DNA of 64,000 nucleotides from Flavobacterium salilacus subsp. salilacus (GTDB lineage Bacteria; Bacteroidota; Bacteroidia; Flavobacteriales; Flavobacteriaceae). Within the stretch, counting starts at the first letter, position 1. The number at the start of each line of letters is the position of its first letter. This document shows positions 1-8,243 of the stretch, in pieces. The position numbers and the translations under genes were made by a program. The stretch covers positions 558,001-622,000 of the forward strand of contig NZ_SKBP01000001.1 of NCBI RefSeq assembly GCF_004634195.1. Direction: 5' to 3'. Under the pieces are notes generated by a model, which made no database searches, was not told where the DNA came from, and worked only from the letters and a program-made list of their open reading frames with translations.

Positions 1-184
1 CTTCTGCTTTTAGGGTAATAATACCCGCAGCTTCGGCAGGAAGCTCAAGGGTTGCTTTATCTGAATCCACTTCGGCAATAGCCTGGTCTTTTTCTACATA
101 GTCGCCGTCTTTTACCAGCCATGTTGCAATTTCTACTTCGGTAATCGATTCCCCGGGAGAAGGAACTTTCATTTCTAAAATCAT
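1..184 (-). CDS. odhB: 2-oxoglutarate dehydrogenase E2 (dihydrolipoyl succinyltransferase), N-terminal part
   Basis: The reading frame starts at 184 and runs off the left edge of the window, so only about 61 residues are present. They form a lipoyl domain: the start MILEMKVPSPGESITEVEI and the lipoylation motif DSDKATLELPAE are typical of flavobacterial OdhB/SucB. The lysine in DKA would carry the lipoamide that shuttles succinyl groups between E1 and E3 in the TCA cycle. It lies 56 bases downstream of sucA on the same strand, so the two are almost certainly co-transcribed. An in-frame ATG four codons further on is an alternative start, but the upstream one matches the family. Confidence 0.93.
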   Translation of the reverse strand, partial: MILEMKVPSPGESITEVEIATWLVKDGDYVEKDQAIAEVDSDKATLELPAEAAGIITLKAE

Positions 185-240
185 CTCAGTATAATTTTAT
201 TTGGTGTTGTTAACTCTATTGTTAAATCAAAAATACGATA

Positions 241-3024
241 TTAATTGATTAAATCTTTATCAAAAACCATGGCTATGGCAGCAGCATGACGTTTTTTGGA
301 ACGTGTATAGCTTCCTGAAGCAGGTGCACTCGAGGCTTCGGGTGAAGCCAATCTTAGTTTCACTTCATTAAAGTTCATAAGCATATAGCTGTAAGCACCC
401 ATATTTTTAGGTTCTTCCTGTGCCCATACATAGTCATCAACATTTTTATATTTAGCTATCACTTCTTTAAGCTGCTCTACAGGCAACGGGAAAAGTTGTT
501 CCAGTCTTACAAATGCTATATCATTTCTTTCGATATTTTTCCTTTCCGCCACAAGATCATAGTAAAACTTACCGGTACAGAAAACGAGTGATTTTACCTT
601 GTCAGCATTTACTGCAGAATCGTCAATTACCTCTTGGAAAGTTCCGGTTGCCAGTTCTTCAACGGTAGATACCGCATCAGGATGGCGCAATAAACTTTTT
701 GGTGTAAATACAATAAGTGGTTTACGGAAATTGGTTTTCATCTGCCTTCTTAACAAGTGGAAGAAGTTTGCCGGTGTAGTACAATCGGCAATATACATAT
801 TATTGTTGGCACAAAGTTGCAGGTAACGCTCCATGCGTGCGCTGGAGTGCTCTGCCCCCTGCCCTTCATAACCGTGTGGCAACAACATCACTAAACCGTT
901 TTGGTTGTTCCATTTATCTTCGGCTGACGAAATATATTGGTCTATCATTATCTGTGCACCATTAGAGAAATCTCCAAACTGTGCTTCCCAAATAGTAAGT
1001 GTTTTTGGGCTTGCAAGGGCATAACCATAATCAAAACCAACTACTCCGTATTCTGAAAGTAAGGAGTTATATATATTAAATTTCCCTTTCTGGTCGTTAA
1101 GCCTGTTTAGCAGTACCACTTCTTCTTCAGAGTCTTCTACTTTAATAACAGCGTGACGGTGTGAGAAAGTTCCTCTTTCCACATCCTGCCCGGATATACG
1201 TACATCAAACCCTTCGGTAAGCAATGTGCCATAGGCAAGTAATTCGCCCATAGCCCAATCCAGTTTGTTGGTTTCATACATATTTTTCCTGTCATCAATA
1301 AGCTTCTGTATTTTCTTGATGAATTTTTTATCCGAAGGCAATTGGGTAATAACCGATGCAATATCGTCAAGCATTTCTTTAGAGAAGGTAGTATTTACCT
1401 TTTTCAGCATTTCTTGCTCGCACACCTTTTCATAACCCTCCCATTCATTTTGCATAAAAGGAGTGATGATGGTTAAATCTTTTTTACGCGAAGCTTCAAG
1501 GTTTTGCTCAAGCATAGCCTTATACTCTTTTTCAAGTCCGTTCACATATTTATCATCTATTACGCCCGAAGCAATAAGATTTTCGGCATATATATCTCTC
1601 GTATTTTTATGTTTAGCTATTAGCTTATACAAGTTAGGTTGTGTAAAGCGTGGCTCATCACCTTCGTTATGGCCATATTTCCTGTATCCTAAAAGGTCGA
1701 TAAACACATCGCTGCCAAACTCCATTCTAAAGTCTAATGCAAAAAGCATAGCATGTACAACTGCCTCAACATCATCAGCATTTACGTGCAATACCGGCGA
1801 AAGGGTTACTTTGGCAACATCAGTACAATAGGTAGAGGAACGTGCATCCAGATAATTGGTTGTAAAGCCTATTTGGTTGTTAACCACTACGTGTATAGTA
1901 CCGCCTGTTTTATAACCGTCCAGTTTTGCCATCTGTACAATTTCGTACACAATGCCTTGCCCTGCAATAGCAGCATCGCCATGCAGTGCTATGGGCAATA
2001 CTTTCGAATAGTCTTCGGGGAAATGTCTGTCCTGTTTTGCCCTGGCAATACCTTCTATAACCGCTCCTACCGTTTCTAAATGTGACGGATTAGGCGCAAG
2101 ATTAATGTTTATGCTCTTACCATTTTTGGTAAGCTTATCTGATGTAAGACCAAGGTGATATTTCACATCTCCGTCAAACATACCATCGTCGTCATAATCT
2201 TTACCGTCAAACTCGCTGAAGATATCGGAAGTCGATTTTCCGAACACATTGGCAAGCACGCTAAGGCGACCTCTGTGTGCCATACCCATCACAAACTGTT
2301 CTACACCTTTATCGGCGGCTGCCTCAATAAGTGCATCCAAAGCAGGTATGAGCGATTCGCCACCTTCGAGCGAGAAACGTTTTTGTCCAACATATTTGGT
2401 ATGCAAAAAGTTCTCGAAAGAAACGGCTTCATTAAGTTTTGCTAATATATTTTTTTTCTGTTCGGCTGAAAATTTTGGTTGATTTTCGCCGTCCGAAAGT
2501 CTATTTTGTATCCATTTCCTCACCTCCGGGTTACGGATGTACATATATTCGATACCAATATGGTCGCAATATACTTTTTTAAGATGATCTACTATTTGCT
2601 GTAGGGTAGCTTGGTGAAGCCCCACTTCTTTACCGGCATCAAAAACGGTATTGAGATCAGCATTTGATAACCCGAAATTTTCCAACTCAATAGTCGGGGT
2701 ATAATTCCTGCGCTCGCGCACCGGGTTAGTTTTGGTAAATAAATGCCCGCGTGTTCTGTAGCCTTCAATAAGGTTTAGCACGCTAAACTCTTTTTGTAGT
2801 TTTTCAGGAAGTCCGGAATAATCAGATACCGACTGTACTGTGGCACCTTGTGGTGATGTGGCAGTTTCAGTAAGTTCGTCTCCGTAACCGGAATTGGCGA
2901 AATCAAATCCTTGAAAAAAGCTTCTCCAGCTTGGTTCTACACTATCAGGATTTTCTATATATTGATCGTATAAATCTGCAAAAAAAGCAGTATGTGCTGC
3001 GTTTAAAAAGGAAAACCTGTCCAT
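241..3024 (-). CDS. sucA: 2-oxoglutarate dehydrogenase E1 component
   Basis: This 927-residue protein is the thiamine-diphosphate-dependent decarboxylase of the 2-oxoglutarate dehydrogenase complex. Seen in the sequence: an N-terminal E2-binding segment (MDRFSFLN, then DLYDQYIENPDSVEPSW), the motif MGMAHRGRLSVL near residue 248, the diphosphate-binding region HGDAAIAGQG near 347, and a C-terminal transketolase-like domain. Length fits the family. The open frame extends 17 codons upstream, but the start at 3024 is chosen because the upstream segment is basic and unlike the family and a promoter-like element lies within it. odhB follows, making a sucAB operon. Confidence 0.96.
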   Translation of the reverse strand: MDRFSFLNAAHTAFFADLYDQYIENPDSVEPSWRSFFQGFDFANSGYGDELTETATSPQGATVQSVSDYSGLPEKLQKEFSVLNLIEGYRTRGHLFTKTNPVRERRNYTPTIELENFGLSNADLNTVFDAGKEVGLHQATLQQIVDHLKKVYCDHIGIEYMYIRNPEVRKWIQNRLSDGENQPKFSAEQKKNILAKLNEAVSFENFLHTKYVGQKRFSLEGGESLIPALDALIEAAADKGVEQFVMGMAHRGRLSVLANVFGKSTSDIFSEFDGKDYDDDGMFDGDVKYHLGLTSDKLTKNGKSININLAPNPSHLETVGAVIEGIARAKQDRHFPEDYSKVLPIALHGDAAIAGQGIVYEIVQMAKLDGYKTGGTIHVVVNNQIGFTTNYLDARSSTYCTDVAKVTLSPVLHVNADDVEAVVHAMLFALDFRMEFGSDVFIDLLGYRKYGHNEGDEPRFTQPNLYKLIAKHKNTRDIYAENLIASGVIDDKYVNGLEKEYKAMLEQNLEASRKKDLTIITPFMQNEWEGYEKVCEQEMLKKVNTTFSKEMLDDIASVITQLPSDKKFIKKIQKLIDDRKNMYETNKLDWAMGELLAYGTLLTEGFDVRISGQDVERGTFSHRHAVIKVEDSEEEVVLLNRLNDQKGKFNIYNSLLSEYGVVGFDYGYALASPKTLTIWEAQFGDFSNGAQIMIDQYISSAEDKWNNQNGLVMLLPHGYEGQGAEHSSARMERYLQLCANNNMYIADCTTPANFFHLLRRQMKTNFRKPLIVFTPKSLLRHPDAVSTVEELATGTFQEVIDDSAVNADKVKSLVFCTGKFYYDLVAERKNIERNDIAFVRLEQLFPLPVEQLKEVIAKYKNVDDYVWAQEEPKNMGAYSYMLMNFNEVKLRLASPEASSAPASGSYTRSKKRHAAAIAMVFDKDLIN

Positions 3025-3064
3025 ACTTATGTCTTTATGACCTTTTGGTTTAAAAAATTTTATG

Positions 3065-3072
3065 CAAAAGTA
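3065..3072 (-). promoter_or_regulatory. candidate -7 promoter element for sucA
   Basis: Read on the minus strand this is TACTTTTG, matching the Bacteroidetes -7 consensus TAnnTTTG, about 40 bases before the chosen sucA start. No clear -33 TTTG was found at 19-21 bases upstream, so the call is tentative. Confidence 0.45.
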
Positions 3073-3148
3073 CAATATTTGTAATAATCTTTCAGTGTTT
3101 TTTATATATTTATACTTAGTAATTATGTATTAATTAACAGTTAGTAAA

Positions 3149-3697
3149 ATGCCCCTTTTCAATTTTTTAACAAAATGCGTGGCAATTATAGCACTAATAA
3201 CCTGCTACTGCTCTGCCAATGCGCAAAACAGCAATAGCTTTTGGGATAATGTAAGATTTGGCGGTACGGCAGGGGCAGCTTTTGGCAATAATTATACTGA
3301 TGTTACCCTCGCCCCGGGGGCATTATATGAGGTTAATGAATATGTAGGTGTTGGTGTAGGCTTGCAGGGCACTTATATAAAATATCGCGATTTTTATGAG
3401 TCTTATATTTATGGTGCATCAATTATAGGGGTGTTTAACCCTATACCCGAAGTGCAACTCTCTGCCGAGTTGGAACAACTGCGTGTTAACCTTACTTATG
3501 ATGAGGATTATTTTGGTCAACCCTCTTATATTAATGACTCTGACAGGAAACGGAATTTCTGGAACACCGCCTTATTTTTAGGAGCAGGCTACCGTATGGA
3601 GAACGTAACCGTAGGTGTGCGTTATAATGTACTGTTCCGCGAAAGTGACAGGGTTTACAGCGATGCTTTTATGCCTTTTATAAGGGTTTATTTTTAA
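3149..3697 (+). CDS. outer-membrane beta-barrel-like protein, unknown function
   Basis: A 182-residue protein with a signal peptide (hydrophobic stretch, then CSANAQ) followed by glycine- and aromatic-rich alternating strands such as FGGTAGAAFG and VGVGVGLQGTYIKY, ending in VYF. A C-terminal aromatic residue and this pattern fit a small 8-strand outer-membrane barrel. It is divergent from sucA; neighbours of sucA in flavobacteria are sometimes labelled alpha-ketoglutarate decarboxylase, but nothing here looks enzymatic. The role is not known. The start is the first ATG, directly before the signal peptide. Confidence 0.75.
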   Translation: MPLFNFLTKCVAIIALITCYCSANAQNSNSFWDNVRFGGTAGAAFGNNYTDVTLAPGALYEVNEYVGVGVGLQGTYIKYRDFYESYIYGASIIGVFNPIPEVQLSAELEQLRVNLTYDEDYFGQPSYINDSDRKRNFWNTALFLGAGYRMENVTVGVRYNVLFRESDRVYSDAFMPFIRVYF

Positions 3698-3711
3698 GAA
3701 AAATTGACAAT

Positions 3712-3739
3712 AAAAAAAGCTCCTCAAAATTAAGGAGCC
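3712..3739 (-). terminator. Rho-independent terminator
   Basis: Inverted repeat GCTCCT (3719-3724) and AGGAGC (3733-3738). Read on the minus strand it is followed by seven T, so it mainly ends the minus-strand gene at 3752-4006; the plus side is less T-rich but could also stop the converging gene. Confidence 0.8.
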
Positions 3740-3751
3740 ATTATATATATT

Positions 3752-4006
3752 TTAAAGTGGATAAGCTAAGCAGTTCTTTGTTTTTTTATTATTTGTATTA
3801 TAATTCTCACTAATATTTGTTTTATCCATAACTACCTCCTCATTTTTTTTATATTGATTATTGATATTTTCCCCTTCACAAGAGACTTCAGATTGTACAA
3901 AAAGACGCACAAGTAAACTATTCCAATTCTTATAATTGTGAATTCCATGCACTATTAAAGAAATAGTAATTATTATTAAAACAAAGAACTTACTAATGTT
4001 AGCCAT
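3752..4006 (-). CDS. small membrane protein, hypothetical
   Basis: An 84-residue product starting MANISKFFVLIIITISLIV: one N-terminal membrane segment or uncleaved signal anchor, then a polar, asparagine- and lysine-rich tail with no recognised domain. The open frame extends 26 codons further upstream, but the start at 4006 is preferred because a -7 element (4036-4043) lies within that extension and would put the transcription start about 20-25 bases before this ATG. A terminator follows directly. Promoter, coding frame and terminator together support a real monocistronic gene, though no homologue is recognised. Confidence 0.5.
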   Translation of the reverse strand: MANISKFFVLIIITISLIVHGIHNYKNWNSLLVRLFVQSEVSCEGENINNQYKKNEEVVMDKTNISENYNTNNKKTKNCLAYPL

Positions 4007-4035
4007 CACATTCTTGATGTCAAACTTTATATGCA

Positions 4036-4043
4036 CAAATATA
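4036..4043 (-). promoter_or_regulatory. candidate promoter (-7 element) for the 84-residue protein
   Basis: Minus-strand TATATTTG, an exact match to TAnnTTTG, with a TTG 20 bases upstream as a possible -33 element. Confidence 0.5.
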
Positions 4044-4080
4044 CACAAAATATCAACACATTGCAAGGTATTTAAGAAAA

Positions 4081-4431
4081 TCAATACCTATTCCTAAACC
4101 AAACCTTTTGCCATTCTCTTTTTAGTATCAGGAACGCAACCTGCTCGCTAAGTTCAGTTATGTCGTCACCATTCAGCGCTTTTATTTCTTTTTCTGATAC
4201 ATCTATTATATACAAAAGGTTGAGATATTCGGCAAAGCGGTGTTGTATGAGGGTATAAATTTTTTCGCGCAGCCCCAGTTTTAAATCAATCGGGGTAATA
4301 TCCACAGCAAAATCCAGCAACTCATTTGCAAGCGTAAAATCTTTATTCAACTGCTCTACCAGTTTTATATAAAGTTGTTCTTTTTGTGCTTCACTCAGCA
4401 GCAGGTCGGTATTTATGGGTGCTATATACAT
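4081..4431 (-). CDS. conserved hypothetical protein, coupled to polyprenyl synthetase
   Basis: A 116-residue soluble, mostly helical protein (MYIAPINTDLLLSEAQKEQL at the start, REWQKVWFRNRY at the end) without signal peptide or membrane segment. I do not recognise a catalytic motif. Its ATG shares one base with the stop codon of the polyprenyl synthetase gene (TAATG), a sign of translational coupling, so it may act with or on isoprenoid synthesis; this is inference from position only. Confidence 0.75.
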   Translation of the reverse strand: MYIAPINTDLLLSEAQKEQLYIKLVEQLNKDFTLANELLDFAVDITPIDLKLGLREKIYTLIQHRFAEYLNLLYIIDVSEKEIKALNGDDITELSEQVAFLILKREWQKVWFRNRY

Positions 4432-5405
4432 TATACTTTTCGTTGCATCAGGTATTGCCCAAATTGTTCCAATATTTGCTTTTTATCTGTAGCTATATCC
4501 AGTTTTTTTAGCGTTTCAAAGGCTTTTTGGGTATAGGCTTCAATAGCTTCTTTGGTAGCAGTATCAGCTCCTGTATCCTGAAACAGTTGTTTTACATCGG
4601 CTACTTTTGTAACAGCATCCTCCGGGTGTGAGGTAAACCATTGTAAAAGGGATTCTTTTTGGTATGGTGTGCACTGCTGTAATGCTTTCAGGTATAAATA
4701 CGTTTTTTTATTCTCTATAATATCGCCCCCTACTTGCTTACCAAAAGTTTCGGGGTCGCCAAAAGCGTCAAGGTAATCATCCTGCAACTGAAAAGCAATA
4801 CCAAGATTTAGCCCGAAATTATATATCAGGTCACAATTTTCTTTGGTTGTTTTGGCTACAATACCGCCCATTTTCATGGCTGCTCCTACCAATACCGCCG
4901 TTTTATATTCTATCATTTTCAGATATTCAGGTATGGTAACGTCATTACGCTGTTCAAAATCGACATCCCATTGTTGCCCTTCGCAAACTTCGAGAGCCGT
5001 TTTACTGAATAGCTTTGCCAGCTCCCTGAATATTTCAGGTTCATAATTCTCAAAATATTGGTATGCCAGTATCAGCATGGCATCGCCGGAGAGTATGCCG
5101 GTGTTTATATCCCATTTTTCATGCACGGTTTCGTTACCGCGACGCAGGGGTGCATCGTCCATAATATCATCATGTACTAACGAGAAGTTATGAAACATCT
5201 CTACCGCTATTGCCGCAGGCAATGCCTCTTTACAATCGGCATCAAAAACATCGGCTGCCATAAGGGTAAGCACCGGGCGCATGCGCTTACCGCCAAGTAA
5301 TACTATGTACTGTATGGGGCGATACAGGTTTAGGGGTTCTTTCTCTAAAGATACATTGGTAAAATACTCCTTAATTATTTGCTGATAGTGCGCTATGGCG
5401 TGCAT
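4431..5405 (-). CDS. polyprenyl (isoprenyl) diphosphate synthase
   Basis: A 324-residue trans-prenyltransferase that condenses isopentenyl diphosphate with an allylic diphosphate. The two aspartate-rich motifs are present: DDIMDD near residues 79-84 followed by APLRRG, and LQDDYLDAFGD near 206-216. The GGKRMRP motif near the N-terminus binds IPP. Chain length of the product cannot be told safely from sequence; in flavobacteria such genes are variously annotated as geranylgeranyl or octaprenyl synthases and would serve menaquinone or carotenoid synthesis. It heads a two-gene unit with the overlapping 116-residue protein. The start MHAIAHYQQII is the first ATG. Confidence 0.93.
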   Translation of the reverse strand: MHAIAHYQQIIKEYFTNVSLEKEPLNLYRPIQYIVLLGGKRMRPVLTLMAADVFDADCKEALPAAIAVEMFHNFSLVHDDIMDDAPLRRGNETVHEKWDINTGILSGDAMLILAYQYFENYEPEIFRELAKLFSKTALEVCEGQQWDVDFEQRNDVTIPEYLKMIEYKTAVLVGAAMKMGGIVAKTTKENCDLIYNFGLNLGIAFQLQDDYLDAFGDPETFGKQVGGDIIENKKTYLYLKALQQCTPYQKESLLQWFTSHPEDAVTKVADVKQLFQDTGADTATKEAIEAYTQKAFETLKKLDIATDKKQILEQFGQYLMQRKV

Positions 5406-5475
5406 CGGTTGTTTTTTTTGCTAAAGTAAACTTTTCGCTTTTTATAAGCAACATGAAAAATAATTTAAAAACTAA

Positions 5476-5503
5476 GGAAACTTTTTTGGTGTTAAAAGTT
5501 TCC
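5476..5503. promoter_or_regulatory. perfect 10-bp inverted repeat, candidate TetR operator
   Basis: GGAAACTTTT (5476-5485) and AAAAGTTTCC (5494-5503) with an 8-base spacer. It covers the -33 element and spacer of the promoter that reads into the TetR gene at 5541 and lies about 70 bases upstream of the divergent polyprenyl synthase gene, the usual place for an autorepressor site. Confidence 0.7.
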
Positions 5504-5515
5504 TCTCTATATTTG
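5485..5515 (+). promoter_or_regulatory. promoter of the first tetR-like gene
   Basis: A -33 TTTG (5485-5488) and a -7 TATATTTG (5508-5515) separated by 19 bases: a full match to the Bacteroidetes promoter. Transcription would start near 5520, about 20 bases before the ATG. Confidence 0.75.
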
Positions 5516-5540
5516 CATCGAAATATCAGGGATTTTTAAT

Positions 5541-6155
5541 ATGAGAGAGACTATTGTGAAGAAAGCTACCGAAATGTTTATGTCATTTGGGTTTAAAAGT
5601 GTAACAATGGATGATATTGCCAATGAACTTGGTATTTCTAAAAAGACGATATACCAGCATTTTTGTAACAAACATGATTTGGTAGAGGCAAGTACTCTGA
5701 GCGTTTTTGAAACTGTTTCGTGCGGTATAGACGGTATAAGGGAAATGGGCAAGAACTCTATTGAAGAAATTTTCATTATACGCAGTTTTATGATGCAGCA
5801 TTTAAATAACGAATCGGCATCGCCTTTTTATCAACTGCAAAAGTTTTTCCCAAAAATATTTTCGTGTTTGCGCGCAAAACAATTTGAGAAAATGAATGGC
5901 TGTATGAAAGAAAACCTGCAAAAGGGTATTGACAATGGCTTATATCGCGATACTATTAATGTTGATTTTATATCGCGCATCTACTTTACAGGGCTTACCG
6001 GAATTAAAGATCAGGATATATTTCCTGCCACAATGTTTAATGTTACTGATCTTACCAAGCAGTTTTTGGAATATCACCTACGTGGCATAGTAACCGCAAA
6101 GGGGCAGGCTATATTGGAAAAATTACTGGAAACTGACAAGATAAAATTAACATAA
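5541..6155 (+). CDS. TetR/AcrR-family transcriptional regulator
   Basis: A 204-residue regulator. The N-terminal helix-turn-helix is clear: MDDIANELGISKKTIYQHF around residues 17-35, followed by a ligand-binding/dimerisation region with no diagnostic motif. It lies upstream of a second TetR gene and the efflux operon but has its own promoter. A perfect inverted repeat overlapping that promoter suggests autorepression. It might also control the second regulator, the efflux genes or the divergent polyprenyl synthase gene; the sequence does not decide. Confidence 0.9.
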   Translation: MRETIVKKATEMFMSFGFKSVTMDDIANELGISKKTIYQHFCNKHDLVEASTLSVFETVSCGIDGIREMGKNSIEEIFIIRSFMMQHLNNESASPFYQLQKFFPKIFSCLRAKQFEKMNGCMKENLQKGIDNGLYRDTINVDFISRIYFTGLTGIKDQDIFPATMFNVTDLTKQFLEYHLRGIVTAKGQAILEKLLETDKIKLT

Positions 6156-6161
6156 ATTTAT

Positions 6162-6194
6162 TTTGTATGATTGGAGAAAAAGCATTTAAATTTG
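6162..6194 (+). promoter_or_regulatory. promoter of the tetR-efflux operon
   Basis: TTTG at 6162-6165 and TAAATTTG at 6187-6194 with a 21-base spacer. It starts directly after the stop of the first TetR gene, so the second regulator and the efflux genes can be expressed separately. Confidence 0.7.
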
Positions 6195-6196
6195 CA

Positions 6197-6237
6197 TTGA
6201 CAAAAATGTCAAACAAATAAGTTAAACAAAAATGTCA
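6197..6237. promoter_or_regulatory. candidate operator: TTGACA-N4-TGTCAA plus a second partial copy
   Basis: A 6-bp inverted repeat TTGACA/TGTCAA with four A between (6197-6212) sits just after the -7 element, at the expected transcription start. The core ACAAAAATGTCA recurs at 6200-6211 and 6226-6237, 26 bases apart; the second copy overlaps the ATG at 6232. This arrangement fits a repressor binding two sites. Confidence 0.6.
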
Positions 6238-6825
6238 GATAAAAAAGATATTGATACGGAGCAATTGATAAAAGATACTGCCAAAAAGATTTTTTTTGGC
6301 GAAGGTCGTTTTAATGCTACCACACAGGAAATTGCCGATGCCGCAGGAGTGAACCGAACATTGATAAACTATTATTTCCGATCCAGAGATAACCTCTTCA
6401 ATATTGTTTTTGAAGATGCACAACAACAGGAGCATGACCGTACGGAATCGATTGTTTTTTCTGACCTGCCTTTGAGAGAAAAAATAGAGCAGCATTTGGA
6501 TATGTTTTTTGAGGAATCTAAAAAATATCCCTACCTGGAAATTTATATGGTTACCCAAATGAATCAGGGAAATTGTCATAAGGATATCGAGGCGATGAAC
6601 AGGCTGTTGGATAAATTTTATCTGGAAATAGGCATTGAAATGGAAAAAGGCAACGTGCCGAAAATGCGTCCGGAGCAATTTGTACTCAATTTTATTTCGC
6701 TCATGTCATTTCCTGTATCCATGCGCCCGTTACTGCAGGAAACAATGGGGTTTAGCCAGGAAAGTTATGACCGCCTGCTCGAAGAACGCAAACAAATTAT
6801 TTTAAATATTTTATTCAATCAATAA
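6232..6825 (+). CDS. TetR/AcrR-family regulator of the adjacent efflux operon
   Basis: A 197-residue regulator with the helix-turn-helix TTQEIADAAGVNRTLINYYF around residues 25-45 and a C-terminal ligand domain. It is the first gene of a unit with TolC, MFP and RND genes (26-base gap to the next start), the classical layout of a local efflux repressor that senses a pump substrate. Candidate operator repeats lie at its own promoter and start codon. Confidence 0.92.
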   Translation: MSDKKDIDTEQLIKDTAKKIFFGEGRFNATTQEIADAAGVNRTLINYYFRSRDNLFNIVFEDAQQQEHDRTESIVFSDLPLREKIEQHLDMFFEESKKYPYLEIYMVTQMNQGNCHKDIEAMNRLLDKFYLEIGIEMEKGNVPKMRPEQFVLNFISLMSFPVSMRPLLQETMGFSQESYDRLLEERKQIILNILFNQ

Positions 6826-6851
6826 ATCATCAATCAATTAACAATAGTTCT

Positions 6852-8225
6852 ATGAAGAAAAACCAAAATCAACTTACAGGCAACCTTTTTACGGTGCTCG
6901 GTTTACTATTGGTTTATCTTTTTGCACCGCAGCTAAGGGCGCAGGAAGACACCAACAGTTATCGTTACAGCCTGGAAGAAGCCGTACAGCACGCCATGCA
7001 GTATAACTACTCGATTATTAACTCGGGGCGGGATATACAGGCATCTGTTAAAAAGAAATGGGAAACCATTGCAAGCGGGCTACCGCAAATAAGTGCACAG
7101 AGTAATTATCAAAACAATTTTTCCATACAGCAGTCCATCATTCCCGCAGAGCTGTTTGGCGGTACTCCCGGAGAGTTTATGGCAGTAGCCTTTTCTACCA
7201 GGCACAGTGCCACCGCAAGCGCCACTTTAGAGCAGCTTATTTTTGACGGTAGCTATATAGTGGGCGTTAAAGCAGCAAAAACCTATCTTGATTTCTATGA
7301 AACATCGAAAAAGAAAACGGATATAGAAATAAAAGAACAGGTTATTAATGCTTATGGTAATGTGTTGCTGACTCAGGAAAATATTGCTATTCTGGAAAGA
7401 AATAAAGCTACGCTGGAAAAAAACAAATTTGAAATTAGCGAAAACTTTAAAAGCGGATTTACTGAAGAAGAAGATGTAGAGCAGATATCGATAACGCTCG
7501 CTTCTGTAAACAGCTCTTTAAACAATGCAAGACGCCTTGAGCAAATTACCATTAATATGCTAAAGCTGGTGTTGGGTATCGATCTGGAAGACAAGCTGGA
7601 GGTCACTGACAAACTGGAAGACCTTACTATGGCAAACCTTGATGCTGCCATTACAGGAAGTGAATTTAACGTACAATCGAACATTGATTATAAACTGGGC
7701 GTTAATAACCAAGAACAAAAAAGATTGTTATTACAACAGGAAAAAAGCAAGGCTTTACCCACACTTTCTACAAGCCTTTCGTTTGGTTACAATGGGTTTA
7801 ACGACGAGTTTAAGTTTACAAGCAGAGATCAAATGTGGTTAGACTACTCCTACCTGTCGGTAAACCTCAATGTTCCTATTTTCAGCAGCCTTGCGCGCAG
7901 TGCCAGAACACAACAAGCTAAAATAGCGCTGGAACAGGCTAAAACTGAGCTTACAGAACTGGAGCAAAACTTAAAGCTGCAATTTCAGCAAGCCAAAAGC
8001 GAGTATGAATATAGTGTAGAAGAGTACACAACCTCTAAAAACAATATGATACTTGCAGGGCGCATTGAGAACAAACAGCAGATAAAATTTCGCGAAGGAC
8101 TTTCATCAAGTTTCGAACTTTCAGAAGCACAAAGGCAGCTATATGCTGCACAACAAAGTTATCTTCAGGCTATGCTGAATGTAATAAACACAAAAGCTGC
8201 CTTACAAAAACTAACCGCTCAATAA
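6852..8225 (+). CDS. TolC-family outer-membrane efflux channel
   Basis: A 457-residue protein with a signal peptide ending near LRAQ and two long helical repeats typical of outer-membrane efflux proteins (for example EEAVQHAMQYNYSI near the start and FREGLSSSFELSEAQRQLY near the end). It has no lipobox, unlike the second channel of this window at 41163-42599. It would form the trimeric exit duct for the membrane-fusion and RND proteins encoded next. The start chosen is the ATG giving MKKNQNQ; the gene follows the TetR gene by 26 bases. Confidence 0.93.
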   Translation: MKKNQNQLTGNLFTVLGLLLVYLFAPQLRAQEDTNSYRYSLEEAVQHAMQYNYSIINSGRDIQASVKKKWETIASGLPQISAQSNYQNNFSIQQSIIPAELFGGTPGEFMAVAFSTRHSATASATLEQLIFDGSYIVGVKAAKTYLDFYETSKKKTDIEIKEQVINAYGNVLLTQENIAILERNKATLEKNKFEISENFKSGFTEEEDVEQISITLASVNSSLNNARRLEQITINMLKLVLGIDLEDKLEVTDKLEDLTMANLDAAITGSEFNVQSNIDYKLGVNNQEQKRLLLQQEKSKALPTLSTSLSFGYNGFNDEFKFTSRDQMWLDYSYLSVNLNVPIFSSLARSARTQQAKIALEQAKTELTELEQNLKLQFQQAKSEYEYSVEEYTTSKNNMILAGRIENKQQIKFREGLSSSFELSEAQRQLYAAQQSYLQAMLNVINTKAALQKLTAQ

Positions 8226-8243
8226 TTATTAAAGAAAAAAGAA

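Noticed and set aside
4007..4084. Longer start for the small membrane protein
   Set aside because: The extension holds the likely -7 promoter element and an extra hydrophobic, cysteine-rich segment unlike a signal peptide.
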